From: Dinochytrium kinnereticum
Taxonomy: Eukaryota > Chytridiomycota > Chytridiomycetes > Chytridiales > Chytridiaceae
DNA length: 64,000 bases
Assembly (NCBI GenBank): GCA_027604005.1
Contig: JADGJT010000019.1
Location: 59,763 to 123,762 of the forward strand
Direction of reading: 5' to 3'
Made by a program: the position numbers and the translations under genes
Notes under the pieces: model-generated
The model's database searches: none
Told to the model about the DNA's origin: nothing
Seen by the model: the letters and a program-made list of their open reading frames with translations, nothing else
Shown: one piece after another, positions 1 through 12,200 of the stretch
Layout: every line of letters starts with the position of its first letter
Numbering within the stretch: position 1 is the first letter of the stretch

Positions 1-1
1 T

Positions 2-922
2 GTGTGTCAGGAGAAGAGGCGGGCTTTGAAGCGACCTGCGTCGTCGTTTGGGGTTGGAGGGGTTGAGAAGGTTTATTATTCGTCCAAGGAGGCAAAGGGG
101 ATCAAGAGGAAGGGGTCTGTTGTTGGTGCGCGTAAGGTGGACGAGAGGGATGGGGTGGTGGGGGATGGCAACTCATCGATTGGATTGCCGTCGAGGTTTG
201 CAGAGTTGATTGCTGCCAGACCTTTACCTAGACCTGGCGGTGGTGGTGCTGGAGGGGGTGGTGTTGTTGAGCAACCTCTTCCTCCTCCTCCTCCTCCTCA
301 TCCTTCTCCTCCCACGCCTCCTCCATCAACGTTGACATCCCCCGCTGAAGAGGGTGACGACACTCCACCTCCACCTCCCCCTGATTCCGAAAAACCCCAG
401 TTGGACCTCTTCTCCGGCCCAAGCGCCCCCCTGACGCGACGACCGCGATCCAACTCGGATGTCGTCAAAGGCTCCAAAGGCCGTGACGAGATCCTCGCAA
501 GCATCGGAGCGCCAGTCCCCCGCGCCGCCTCCCCACCCCTGCCCCCACCTCCCCCTCGTCGAAGAGGCGGCATGAAAAAGACACCGCCTCGTGGCACCCC
601 CCCGCACGCCCAACCCCCCACCACTTCCCTGACAATGCCACCCCATCACAACGTGATGATGACGACGGCCAACATGCTCAACCCGACGGTTCCGACGACC
701 TCGACTTCGACGGGGTTTCGGTTGACGTGGGCGGATGAGATGCGCGGGGGGGAGCTGGAGGTGCATCATGGGTTTGAGGAGTATGTTGAGAGGGTTGTGA
801 GGATTCGGGAGGAGAGGAGGGAGAGGAGGAAGAAGATGCTTTTGGAGGAGATGAGGAGGAAGGAGACGGGGGTGTTTCATCTTTTGGATGTGGGGCATTC
901 GCCCATGTATGCTTTTGGCTGA
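2..922 (+). CDS. 3' part of a proline-rich protein, function unknown (partial)
   Basis: An open frame runs in from the left edge and stops at 920-922, so only the C-terminal ~306 residues are visible. The middle is low-complexity: Gly-rich around residues 79-87, then several proline clusters (residues about 93-125 and 178-187) of the kind that bind SH3 or profilin-type partners. The last ~70 residues change character, with an FRLTWADEMRGG-like segment followed by a highly charged Arg/Glu helix (EERRERRKKMLLEEMRRKE), possibly a coiled coil. No catalytic motif was recognised. The base composition switches from C-rich (about 290-660) to G-rich (700-920) inside this one exon. Function cannot be assigned; the coding call rests on the long open frame and its conserved-looking charged tail. 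Confidence 0.6.
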   Translation: MCQEKRRALKRPASSFGVGGVEKVYYSSKEAKGIKRKGSVVGARKVDERDGVVGDGNSSIGLPSRFAELIAARPLPRPGGGGAGGGGVVEQPLPPPPPPHPSPPTPPPSTLTSPAEEGDDTPPPPPPDSEKPQLDLFSGPSAPLTRRPRSNSDVVKGSKGRDEILASIGAPVPRAASPPLPPPPPRRRGGMKKTPPRGTPPHAQPPTTSLTMPPHHNVMMTTANMLNPTVPTTSTSTGFRLTWADEMRGGELEVHHGFEEYVERVVRIREERRERRKKMLLEEMRRKETGVFHLLDVGHSPMYAFG

Positions 923-1954
923 TTGTTTTTTTGTTTTTTTTTCCTTTTTCTCTTTCTTTTTCTTCTGCTTTGGTTTTGGGGGTGGGGTTGGCTGGGCTAT
1001 CGAGGGGACGGGGTGGGGGGAGGGTTGGGAAAAGAGAGCGGTTGAGTGGGATGATGGAGGAGAGGGAGAATTGGAAGAGGGATCAATCATTTTTGTGGTT
1101 GTTTTTTTTATTCTTCTTCTGGGAACCATCTATAGTTTTGGTTTTTGGTTTAGTTTTTTCTCGTTTGTTTTGTTTGTTTGGGTTTTTTATTTTATAATTT
1201 TTTTTGCTGTTTCTCCCCCTTTTTTTTTAAGGGGGGAGGTTTTTTGGGGTTATCATTATTATTAATTCTATTTTTTTGGGATGTCGTTGTTGCTGAAGCC
1301 TCATAAAATACCTTATTAGGCTGCTATTCTTTTTCTTTTTTTTTTTGATATCGATGATATGAAAACAGATGATATTAGCAGTCCCCCCTTCCCTTAACCT
1401 GACGATTGCTTCTTCCTTTTTTTTTCTAAAAAAAAATGGCCTGTTCAATGTCAAATGCAGGGTTTGTCTGCCTCATCACTTTGGTTCTGGGGACGTGAAG
1501 TGAATAATAGTTAAAATCCATGGTTGTGTTTTTTTCTCTCTCATTATCATTATTGACACTTTTTCTCTTGCCGTCTGGACATGTTCTGGATTTCTCTTTT
1601 CGTGCAAGCAGCACTGTCCGCCTTTCACTTTTTTTGCACTTGCTCCACCCTCCCCCCCTCTCCCCCCCTTTTTTTTTTTCTGTTTAGCATTTCTGCGATT
1701 TCAAGAAGCGCCAGGTCTATGATGAAAAAGCTCATCGCGTTTCGTTCCATCTCACAGGGAGACAATTCAGAACCATCACATCACCACAAGAAAAAAGAAA
1801 GAAAGGGCAAAAACCATCACATCACCACCAAGAAAAAAGAAAGGGCGAAAGAAAAAAGAAGAGGCGTGAAATACGGACGCCCGCCCACTTCATCATCAAC
1901 CACCCACCCACCCTTCCTCCAAAAAAAAAAAAAACAGTTTAAAAAGAAGCAAGG
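923..1954. other. Intergenic, T-rich, no gene seen
   Basis: Long T runs (for example 927-960, 1200-1230, 1322-1346) and later A/purine-rich runs (1785-1950) flank no convincing coding region. The first part is probably the 3' UTR of the gene ending at 922, and the A-rich stretch just before 1955 probably belongs to the promoter or 5' UTR of the RBR ligase gene. Short open frames here are low-complexity translations of T-rich sequence. Confidence 0.5.
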
Positions 1955-3004
1955 ATGCAAACACCCCGCACCATCACCCACGCCTTTGAAGAGCAACTAA
2001 GCCTCGCGTATGAGTCATTGGAGGGTGATGACCTTACTATTGCTGTTGAGATGATCCTGGAGGAGGTTGGAGATCTTTCACGGGAGAGGAGGAGGATCGC
2101 GCGGGATAAGGAGGTCGCATTGGCTGTTGAGGGTGTTGTTGAGTTTGAGATGACGCAGGAGGAGGAGGAGGAGGAGGACGAGGACGGTTTGAGAGAGAAG
2201 GACGTTCCAAAGGTATCGGTGCTTGAACGATGTGGGATATGCTTTGAACGGGTCGTCGCGTTGGATTTCAGCGATGCCATCCACGCACCCAAAAACGGTG
2301 ATTCCCCCCCACAAAACCCACATGTATCTCGTTGCTAACCTACCTCATCTCACACGACATCACGAAACCAAGCCACCACCCCACCATCCAGCAGCATGAC
2401 AAGAACGGCCACCGGAATCCGTCTGAACCCCTGTAACCACGAGTACTGCCACACCTGCTTCACAACCTACCTCCATCAAAGCATCTCCAATCCTCACGCG
2501 CGATTCCCCTTGGAATGCGCGGAACCTTTGTGCGCGACCGTCATTGATGTTTCGCACTGCTCCGAGGCTGCTGGGAAGCTTTTTGATGATCTTTTGATGA
2601 GGCATTTGGAGGGGATGGGACGGATTTGCAGGTGCCCTCGACGTGGTTGCTCTGGAATCGTGCCGATGGATGAGGGGGTTATGGAGGTTGTTGGGGAGAG
2701 AGAAGGGAACGCGTGGAAAGGTGTTGGGAGATGTTTGAGTTGCGTGGTGGAGGTTTGTGGAAAGTGTAAGGAGGAGAGACATGCGCCTTTGACGTGTGAG
2801 CAGGTTTTGAGGGAGCTGATGATGGAGGGTGGGAGTGGTGGTGGTGGTGGACGGTTAAGTGAGGATGTTGCTTGTGTTGTGTTGGCCACAGGGAGGGGTT
2901 GGAAGAGATGCCCGAGGTGTAGGTTCTTTGTTGAAAAGGTGGCTGGGTGTAATAATGTGATGTGTCGGTGTGGTGTCAACTTTGATTATGGACGTGTTGG
3001 ATGA
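1955..3004 (+). CDS. RING-between-RING (RBR) E3 ubiquitin ligase, short C-terminus
   Basis: Two exons fit: 1955-2297 and 2373-3004; the intron 2298-2372 contains CTAAC at about 2335 and restores frame. The N-terminus is helical and acidic (Glu run at residues about 68-76). RING1 starts with CGIC and continues after the intron with LNPCNHEYCHTCF. The IBR follows (CPRRGCSGIV, then CLSCVVEVCGKCKEERHAPLTC). RING2 begins WKRCPRCRFF and carries AGCNNVMCRCG, whose first Cys aligns with the catalytic Cys that accepts ubiquitin in RBR ligases. The protein stops right after FDYGRVG, where relatives continue with FC-W/Y-x-C and a later His, so the second zinc site of RING2 looks incomplete. Expected role: transfer of ubiquitin from an E2 to substrate through a thioester on that Cys. 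Substrate unknown. Confidence 0.8.
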
Positions 3005-3196
3005 TGTGCCATTGACATGATGTTATCGTGGGATGGTGTTGACGCGATCCGTCATGCTGCAACGGTTGATGTGACGCGCTTGTTGAAGAAAAAGAGAGGA
3101 TAAAAAATAAAAAAAAGAAGCGAGAATAAAAAGTTGGGGGGAGGCACATACGCTCTGTTAAAAGTTGAGAAAACGGAATATCCAACACCCAGCGAA

Positions 3197-6100
3197 ATGG
3201 CCGACCTCAAAGTCCTTGCTACCCACGCCTTTAAATCCAAAGACTACACAACAGCATTGAGCCACTACACAACTCTCATAGCCTCCACCCCCGCACTCTC
3301 CTCCAAAGACCTCTCAATCCTCCACGCCAACAAGTCCGCCTGCCACCTCCACCTCAAGAACCCAATCCAAGCCATTCAGGACGCCAAACGCTCGATTGAG
3401 CATGACCCTCTATACGCCAAAGCGCATTATCGATTGGCTGCGGCGATTTTGGAGTTTGGAGAGTCAGAGGTGGAGGTGGTTGATGAAGAGGTGAAGAGGG
3501 ATGTGGATCCGGCTTTGGGGAGGGCGAAAGTTGCGGCTGCTTGCGCTGTGGCGTTGTTGGGGAAAGGGGCTAAGGAGGGGGATCCTGCGGTGGAAGTTTT
3601 TACGAGGAGTTGGGGAAAGGCTTGGTGGAGGAGTGTTTTGCTTTGTTCGACACAGGGGATGGTTGAGGAGGCTTTGAGAGGGAAGAGCTCGGAGGAGAAG
3701 GTGGTTTTTGGTTGTCTGTTCTTTAACTTTGGTTTTGGCGCGTTCTTCTGACTTCCTCATGCAAACTCTAACCTGCACTTTAATGCAACACGTAAGATGA
3801 TCGTGTTGGCGCCAGGACAATACCACCTTCCTTACCGCCTCCACCAACCTTTCACCCTCATCGGTCTAGGCTCTACCATCACCACGATACTCGGCATGCC
3901 AGGTTCCCACGCCGCCTATATAAACTCATCCATAGCACTGTACAATCTGACCTTCAAAATGCAACCCCCCCTCCTCCTATCCGCCATCTGCGTAGACGGC
4001 CCAACCTCCACCCTCCACATCACCGACTGCAAAATCGCCGACATCCCCAACGAGTGCGGTCTCCTTGTTCACGGTGGCACTGCAGTGGTCGCAGGATGCC
4101 TCTTTGAAGAAACCGGAAAACAGGCTATTGAGGTTCGACAGGGCGGGAGGTTGGAGATGCGGTACACGGTTATTAGAAAGTGTGGACAGGGGATTTCGGC
4201 CTACGGAGGGGCCAGGAGGGTTTTTATTGACAGATGTAGGATTGAGAGGTCAAAGAATGAGGGAGTTTTGGCGGTGGGGAGTCAGCAGAATGCACCGACG
4301 AGGGCTCAGAGCATGTTTGAGAGACCCTTGACGGAAGTCACGGCACAGGCTCATGAGTGGGGCCTAAAAAATTCAACTGATCTAGACGTTGTGATATTGA
4401 GAAGCGAGATTAAAGAGAACGGGACGTTCGGACTGTCTCTTGACGCTGGGAGCAACGTCACGGTTCGAAACAGCGTGATTCGTCAAACAAGCACCAATGA
4501 TGCCATTCTCGTGAAAGGCGAAACAAACCTCACCGTCTCCGCAAGCCAGATATTTCACGGAAGGCAATCTGATGGGGTTCACGTTGGGATCAATTATGGA
4601 GGAAACGTGATCTTGACCCAAACCTGCTTCATCGGATCGCCCAAACGCGCGATCGTGGATGAGATCACAGTGGCTCGAAGTGCGAGAATGATCCTTCCTG
4701 GTGTGTTTTGGTCGAAGCCGGTTGTGGAGATTGAGTGCGAGAAGGTTGAGAGTGTGAGACGCGCCACATCTTTGAGCGAGCTTCAGAGGTTGTTTGAGAA
4801 AAACGTCAAGATATCGTCACCGGATGTGAAGAAAAAAGTTGTGGAAGTGGATCACGCAATATCTTCTTCTTTGACAGGTCTTTATGCCCCATCTAGGTGC
4901 ATTGTATCTTTTGCCGACGCTCATTACTATGCTATCGGTAATATTCCTGGCCACGACCTTACCAGAGACATCGCGCTGACCACGGAAACATCCCTAAACA
5001 TCTTTCTTGGCGCCTGCGGAGACGTTAGAAACGTATTAAAAACCGCTCAGTGCGCAGCATCCCGGGGCCCAGCGCCACAACTCCGATTCGTCCTCAACGA
5101 TATAAACCCAAGCATCCTCATGCGAAACCTCATCCTCCTCCACCTGATCGCCTCCTCAAGCACTTCGGTGGAGGACATTGCTGCAGTTTGGGCCAACCAC
5201 GAATTGACAAAGAAGCAACGACAGATGGTGGAAGGTGCTTGTGATGTTTTTTTGGGAGAGACGTGGCCGTCTTGGGTTGGGTTTTTGAATGGGACGGATG
5301 AGGGGACGTGGGAGAGGATCTGTGAGTGCTTCAAGGCTGTTAGGAGCTTTACAGTTGGGGTTGAGGATTTGAGAAAGGTTAGAATGACTGGAAAGGCTCA
5401 GGTTGAAGAGAATGCAATGTTGACGTTGAACGCAATTGGGGGATTTAAGGAGGGCATGAAGGTAATGAATGAGGTGAAGGGGTATATTGAGACGGGTAAC
5501 CTTTGCTCTGACCGTGGAGTGAGCGTTAATCCGACGCTGTATGAAGCTCCTATGATGCAGTATAGGCTTTATTGGTCGTCATCTATCTATCGAGCCGTGG
5601 ATATTTCAGGGTCCCAAGGAACGGCAAAAACGTCACTCTACAAACGATTGATACGAGTGCTTGAGGAGCAGGTCCGGGCCACACGAAGGGGGTTATCCGA
5701 AGGAACCATTAAGATTGATTTGATGCTTGGGGACGTTCTTGCTTGCTTGCTCTCTCCGGTGTCGTCTTTTGCCCCAACGCCGCTTCAACCTCCAAACACA
5801 TCCACCGATGAAGAAAGGTTCTTTGACGTAATCGACTGTTCAAACGTTATAGACTACGTATCCTTGCCCTCCATTCTCCTTGCCCTCCCGTCCATTATCA
5901 ACCCATCCAAAGGCGCCACTATCTATCTCCAGGCCATGCGAATTGCACAACTTCTACATTCCTCAAAACCCATCCTCGAAGAAGCTTTGATGGGGTTAAG
6001 CTCTACAACCTTCCACGAATGCACCAATATGCGTCCTACGCTCATAGCCTCTTTATGCACATCCTCCCGTCCAAGCATAAAACCGCTGAAATGGATACAT

Positions 6101-7048
6101 GAAGCACCCTCCCAAATCCTTTCAACACCGTGCTCACTCGTGGCAGAAATTCTTGAGAACCGAAAACGACTGTTTGGCGTTCGATCGCAGCTTCACGCGA
6201 GCTCGACGACCATGGTGCCCTCAATGATCGTTTCGTTTGTTGGTGGGGAGACTGTTGTAGATTTTGTGAACAAGTTCTTGGATCTGGCGGGAAAGGATCC
6301 TGTTGTTTCATTGGCTTCATGGGAGCTAAAAACCCACGCGTTAGTTCAGCGGCGAAGGTGGGGAGGAAGTGGAGGTGTTGGGGATCTTGTGACGGCGAGA
6401 TTCAAAGCTGAGATGAGCTTTCAGGGATTGATGACTTTTGATCTTACCGTCGTGGTCTTAGTTGTTACGGATTCGCCGTTCAATTCGATCTTTTCACCGA
6501 CGACGAAACCCCGGCAGCTGATTGAGACGCTGCAGTTTGATAAGTCTTCAGGGGATGTTTCGTTCTTGACGACACGGTGTTTCATGGATGTGATGAAGTC
6601 TTCTTGGATCACAGTTTGCAGCATCACCGCTGACGAGCATCATCCAACATTGATGACCTTGAGCAATTCCACTCCAATCCGTTCACTCGATATCATCCCA
6701 ATAGAAGACAGCTCAATTCACTCTGGCCCCAATCTTCCAACTCCCAAATTCCCCATAGACCAAATCAGAACGTTTCTGGAATGGCGAGGAGGATGGCGGT
6801 TGCTTGCACTTCATGAGACTGGAGAATTTGTATGTTGTGATGTTGGAGTTGTTGGCTTGGAAGGGGGTGGGCAGGTTGCTGTTGAAGCTCGAGGTGGGGA
6901 GAGGGTTGGGAGGGAGATGGTTGTGAGGGTTGGGAAGGAGAGGGAATTTTGTGTTGACTTTGGGGTGCAGTGTCGGTTTGGGAAGGGGGCGGTTGTGAGA
7001 GTTTGTAGGGGTGGAGGGTTTATCTGCGTCAAGGCGCCTAAGGTTTGA
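3197..7048 (+). CDS. TPR + right-handed beta-helix + DUF4470 multidomain protein
   Basis: Two exons, 3197 to about 3700 and 3797-7048; donor GT at 3701 or 3704 with acceptor at 3796 keeps frame, and CTAAC lies at about 3768. ATG 3197 (MADLKVLATHAF) has A at -3; an in-frame ATG at 3134 is possible. Residues 5-80 form TPR helices (SKDYTTALSHYTTLI, LHANKSACHLHLKN, DPLYAKAHYRLAAAI). Exon 2 opens with about 330 residues of parallel beta-helix coils (APGQYHL, repeated V-x-N/D-C-x-I turns), as in pectate-lyase/NosD-like folds. A DUF4470 module follows: YAIGNIPGHDLTRD, FLGACGDVRNVLKT, RFVLNDINPSILMRNL, and later FDVIDCSNVIDYVSLPSIL, patterns shared with fungal MYND-type proteins and dynein-assembly factor DNAAF3. 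The C-terminal ~200 residues are beta-rich and unassigned. No substrate can be named. Confidence 0.8.
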
Positions 7049-7125
7049 AATGGGTTTGTGAATATTCAGCTTCCTTTCTTCGGATAAGTTTAGTTTTGCA
7101 TGAGAGTATTGCACTTTTCATTATA

Positions 7126-7131
7126 AATAAA
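7126..7131 (+). terminator. Putative polyadenylation signal
   Basis: AATAAA lies 78 bases after the stop codon of the TPR/beta-helix/DUF4470 gene, in an A/T-rich stretch, the expected place for a 3'-end signal. Position is the only support. Confidence 0.4.
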
Positions 7132-7344
7132 GTTAAGAGGTGTTGATAAAGGTATAATGATATATCAATGAAACCCTTATAGATCTCGTCATTTTTATCA
7201 GTAATATTAGAGTAAGCACACCTTACATTGTTATTTTGGGTTGATGAAAACGTTTTTTTTGCTGAAGAGCGGTGCTCTTAGCCAGTTCATTTATTTAAGA
7301 CGATACTCAAAACTTACAGGAAACAAAACACATGAGCTATCGAT

Positions 7345-10300
7345 TCAGGCCTTAACCCCCTCAGAAGCCTTCTCCAAGACCCTCTCCCAAGCACCCTCAC
7401 CAACCACTCCACTCCCAAACCTAACAGCCTTCCCAACAACCATCTCCCATTCATCCTCCAACTCCCCAAACCTTCCCCTAAACACAGCAACAGCAACAGC
7501 AACCGCCACAACCTCCTCACCCATCCCAAACTCCTTCGCCAGATCCTTCACAATCGTCTTTGAAATCCCCGAAAGGCTTGCGAGGAAGGTGACGAGAGAT
7601 GAGATGGGGAACGAGCCGTTGAAGGATTGGAGACTGATGAGGGTTTGGCAGAGATGGTCCGAGTCGTCATTGGTTAACGTGGCCGAACTTTCTCGACGAT
7701 GGACAAGAGACGGGGACACGATGGATCCTTCACCAGAGGTGTCAAGCGACTGTTTTACCGCTTTCGATTTCATAACCCCGCCAAACGAAGCCGCGATGGA
7801 TGAGATGAACGAAGAAGACGACGACTTTCGGGCCACCTTCTTTTGCTCACAGACAACCTCCATCGACGCTCCCCCATCACCCTCACACATCATCCTATCA
7901 CACTCCTCCTCCGCCTCAACTGCGGCTCCAACCATTGACCCCGGAGCGTCCCTTCTTACGCTGGACCGGAACGCCATGCCGCCTTTTTTCATCGAACGAT
8001 GACGAGGTGGGGGTGGGGCGCTCATGCAGGGTTTGGGGGTGGGAATGGATTGAGGCGCGCACATGGAACTGCTTTGGAGGCTAAACGATGCTGAGGGAGC
8101 TATGGGTGCTGAGGGCGAGCAAGGGTAGGGGGGAGGTGCGGGGTAGGCACCGAGTCTGCTGGCGACACTGCTAAGGGGGGTTGGTTGGGTTGAAAGAAGT
8201 TCGGATTGTAACGTCGGGCTGCGTTGGAGTTAGAAAAGGACGCCAAACGCGTGTAAAAAAACAAACAAATAAAAAGGCAACTGTCAAACACTCACGTTTC
8301 CTCACCGCCGTCCACCACCTCGACCCCCCCCTTCTCAACAGCCAAAAACGATGTATGTTTCGACACGATCCCAAAAGTCTTTCCAAGCCTCACCATCTCC
8401 TCTTTCGCCAAAGCAGAGGGAACGGGCCCAACCACCTTGAAAGAGGTGGCAAGGTGAGAGGTTCCGTCGTCAATGTCTTGAATCAGTTTTCGCGCTGCAA
8501 GAGTGTGGAGGAGCGTGCCTTGTGATGCTGGTATCACTGGGATCACGAGTTTGAGGGGTCCGTCAGTTGAGGTTGCTGTGATGGTGACTTGAGTTGGAGG
8601 AGGGACAGTTGCGTCAAGGATGGCGTAGGCCTTGTCATTGGGAAAAGGATGAGAAACGGTAAGAAGGTTGTTTAAGGGGATAGAGCGGTGGGAGAAGGTA
8701 ACTTACGTGGAATCGCATTCCAGGCCAGAGGTTTGGGACCTTGAATGGGGCTTGCTGCACGGCGGGGATCTTGCGAGCGTCGATAGCAACCGCCTTGGGT
8801 TTTTCATCAGATGAAAAGAAGCTAAGAGTGGGCTTCTTCCCACCCTCCTTCCCTGCTGCAACCATCTCAAAGCCCTCATCCTGATCAACACGGACCTCAC
8901 ACCCGTCCGTCCAATCAATTTTGTACCCAACGATAGGAGGTAACACGGCAGCCTTCAACATCTTAACAACCTTAGCCTTCAACTTCTCCTCCTCCCCCAC
9001 AAACTGAGCAAACCCCCCACCGACCCTCGACATCCCCTCCACAAGATGATGCGACACATCATTACCAATCCCCAACGAGAAAAGCCTTACAAAAGCCTCT
9101 GGCGTCTTCTCAGCCTCCTCAACGCGTCGTCTCAAACTCTCAAGCAGAGCCTCAACATTCCACACCTCCCCATCCGTCAACACAAACACCTGAGTCGGCA
9201 TATCGCGTCTTCTCGTCTTCAGAGCAAACTCAATGGCGGATTGGATCTCGGTGCCCCCAAGATCGGCTTTGAGGTTCTTGCAGTGCTTCTCGGCGGTTTG
9301 GAGGGTTTGGGAGGTGTATTCTTTGGAGCTTGGAAAGAGGGGTTGGTGGGTTGAGCCGAATCCGATGATGTTGAAGAAGGTGCCTGGTGGGATGGATTTT
9401 AGAAGGACTTGGAGGGCTGCGGATGCTTGCTTGATCTTGCGGCCTTCCATGGAGCCTGAGCGGTCGACGAGCACCACAATCTCTGTTCGGATCTAAATGA
9501 TGTTAATGTTCAGTTTCACGTCAGAATCGCCGCCCAACAAGAAAAAGTGAAAACCCCATGATGATCTTACCTCATTGAGCGCGAACCGAGGAACCATCGT
9601 CAAAGCCACCGCATGAGTTCCATGCACAGGATGTCTCTCCACCATGCACGAAGGCTTATTCAAATCTTTAACCTTTGCAACCACAACCAACTCCCTATCA
9701 GGGTACGCCCCCTCCGCGTCCAACTCAATCCTCGCCTTCCTAGCATCAAACTCCACCATCTCCCCCACCGCACCACACCTCCCCATCCCAACCACCATCG
9801 ATCCATGAGACGGGCTCTGCAACGATAAAATTGGTGCAGGCATCTCCAGCGTGATGGAGACGGGACTTTTTGAATCCGAGGGATCGTGAACCAAGGATGT
9901 GGAGAATGTGTTTGGAAGCGTGGAGATGGAGATGGGGTCGCCATAACGTTCTTTCAGGGTTTTGGAGAGAAGGGAGAAGCGAATCTCGTCGTCGTCAACG
10001 TTGTGGGAGAGTTCTTGGACGTAGGTGATTTTTGTGGTGATGCTCTTGCTTTTTTGGGTGTTGCCGAGTGAGACTTGAAAGACTGGTTTGTTTTTTGTTT
10101 TTTTTGAGTGAAGAAAGACGAAGCGTCAGAAAAAAACCCAATCAATCAATCAAAAAAAAAAAAAGAAAAAAAAAAAAGAAAACAAACAACAAAAAACATA
10201 CCATCCGAACAATGCTGCTCAAACAACACAGCCCTCCTCCCCTCCTCCACAGCCTCCCGATACTCCCTCCTAGCCTCCCCCTTCTCCCTCACAACCCCCA

Positions 10301-10568
10301 CAACAACCCTTCCATCCAACAAGCACTCAAACTCACACACCGCCCCGCCATCCGGCAACGGAAACACGTAAGTCGCCTCCGTCGCCTCCGATGAATCAAC
10401 ACCAGCGACATCGAATCTCTGGAGAATGGTGACTTTTGCGCCGGGACCGCTGAGGTGCGCGGTGGCGGTCAGGGAGAGGGAGGCGACGCGTTGGGGTGTT
10501 GCGGGGGGTTGCAGGTGGGGGGTGAGAAGGATGTAGCCCCATCGTGAGTGGTTGATGTTGGGTGACAT
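7345..10568 (-). CDS. VIT-domain and von Willebrand factor A-domain protein
   Basis: Five exons on the minus strand: 10568-10202, 10082-9571, 9492-8707, 8630-8296 and about 8170-7345. All phases close. Exons 1-2 encode a VIT domain (ATYVFPLPDGGAV; then VFQVSLGNTQKSKS and ITTKITYVQEL across the first intron). Exon 3 encodes a vWA domain with an intact metal-binding DxSxS motif (LVDRSGSMEG), the threonine-bearing LGGTEIQSAI loop and FVLTDGEVWN. The VIT-vWA order matches VWA5A, PARP4 and inter-alpha-trypsin-inhibitor heavy chains; it ends in a Ser/Pro-rich linker and a conserved-looking helical tail. No signal peptide was seen, so an intracellular adhesion or scaffold role is more likely than secretion. 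The last acceptor has a tandem AG choice near 8167-8172. Confidence 0.85.
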
Positions 10569-12200
10569 GGGTGTTGGGTTTTGTTTTGTTTTTTAGATTG
10601 TTGATATCTGCAGTGGTGTTTGGGTTGAGGTGAAGAGGAGGGAGTTGACAGGCTCTTTTTATACTCAAATCACCTAATGGCAGGACACTTGTAGGGGTTC
10701 AATGAGACTCGCGCCAGGTCCAATTGTTTTCTAATTGAATTAGTGGGGATCCGAGCTGGCAGGGAATGGCAGGATAGGGCGTGGAGGCGCAGATAAATGG
10801 TATCCGACACCTCACAGCCAATCAGCATAGGCGCAGTGGCGGAGAGTGAACTGAGAACTTTGCCATCCAACAAGTGAACACTGCAAATCGTCAATCACCC
10901 AACCAACCCCTGCTGCTGGATCCTCATCACAGCGTTCGTTATACCATCACATACATGGAAACACACAATTTCAATCAGGCGAAACACTTTTGAAAAGCAC
11001 ACGTAAGGCCTTCAGCCTAAAGGTACATCTTATCTTCTGAAACACCCATGTCTTCCATATTCAAACTGAAGAGTGAACCCAAATGAAGGCCAACACCCCC
11101 CCCAAAAAAAAGGAAATAACACACCCTTCAAAAAAAAGAAAGAAAGAGAGTGGAAAGCAGGCAAACAGAGGCAGCACCAGGCCACGGTTGTATTATATGG
11201 GTTAAACGCAGAAAAAGGAAAAAGCAAGGACGAAAAGAAAAGAAGAAGAAGAAGAAAGAAAAAAAAAAGGCAGGTCTGAAGAAAAAACCAAACAAAATCT
11301 TGTAAAATGAAGAGATGGAAGAAAAGCGAGTGAAAGATAGAGACCACTTTAAGAAAGCAAGATTAGCAAGACAAAAACTTACTTCCCCCATTTTCTCGCC
11401 GCAGGTAAACAAAAAAAAAAAAAAAAAACAAAGCCCAACATGATGTGATAATAAAAGCGAGGAAGGAAAGGCAGCCTCAGATGAATAAAGAGAGAGAGGA
11501 GTCAACTAACAAGAAGAAACATTGAAACGGTTGAAAAACGCGGCAGAAAGAAGAAACACATGAAAAAGGAAAAAGAAATAATAAAATAATAAAAAACGCA
11601 ACGATCAGACGGCATATGGTTCTCTATCACCACCCACCATTCAATTCCACCAAGGTAATTGTTAGGATAGTGTTGGCGAAACGGAAGAAAGGAGGGTTCA
11701 GGGTAAGATAAAGTGAATGAGAAGAGAAACAGAGAGTAAAACGCAGAGGAGGGGTAAATGGCATAATAAAAGCAATATTTGCTAATAAAAAATAAAAACA
11801 TATATAATAACTAAAATACTATGTAAGGCGCTAGGGCTATCACATCACTAACATCCTCCTCGCTCAAAAAAAAAGAAAAAAGAACAAAAAAAACAACAAT
11901 CAAAGAGTCCTATATCCCTTCACTCGCCAACTCATCTGGGGTAACCAAAAACACACTCACCCACATTATCATAAAGAGAAAAAAGAAACAATAAAAGAGG
12001 AAAAAAAACTGAAAACCGCGGGAGGATAAAAATCCCGATCAGGAGAGGAATAATAAAACGCTGAGCGAAATATGAAAAAAAAATGACAGGAGAGGAAAGG
12101 GTTGACTAATATGTAAAATATAGCGGGGATGGAGAAAGACCAAAGAGATCTTATAAAGGTGATAAAGATGCTGCATGTGAAGCGTGTATCATAATCTCTT
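10569..12200. other. Intergenic: promoter of VIT-vWA gene and 3' region of SFP1-like gene
   Basis: About 1.6 kb without a convincing coding region. The part near 10569-10900 is probably the upstream region of the VIT-vWA gene, which reads leftward. The rest (about 11000-12200) is A-rich on the plus strand and may include the 3' UTR of the SFP1-like gene, which also reads leftward and ends at 12201. Open frames on the minus strand here are runs of Phe/Leu/Ser from T-rich sequence. Confidence 0.5.

Noticed and set aside
326..1129. Long minus-strand open frame opposite the proline-rich gene
   Set aside because: Its translation is a low-complexity mirror of the proline codons and T-rich UTR, with no domain; the plus-strand frame continues from the window edge and has a conserved-looking charged tail.
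11030..11801. Phe/Leu/Ser-rich minus-strand frames resembling membrane proteins
   Set aside because: They come from T-rich non-coding sequence and lack plausible starts or family patterns.
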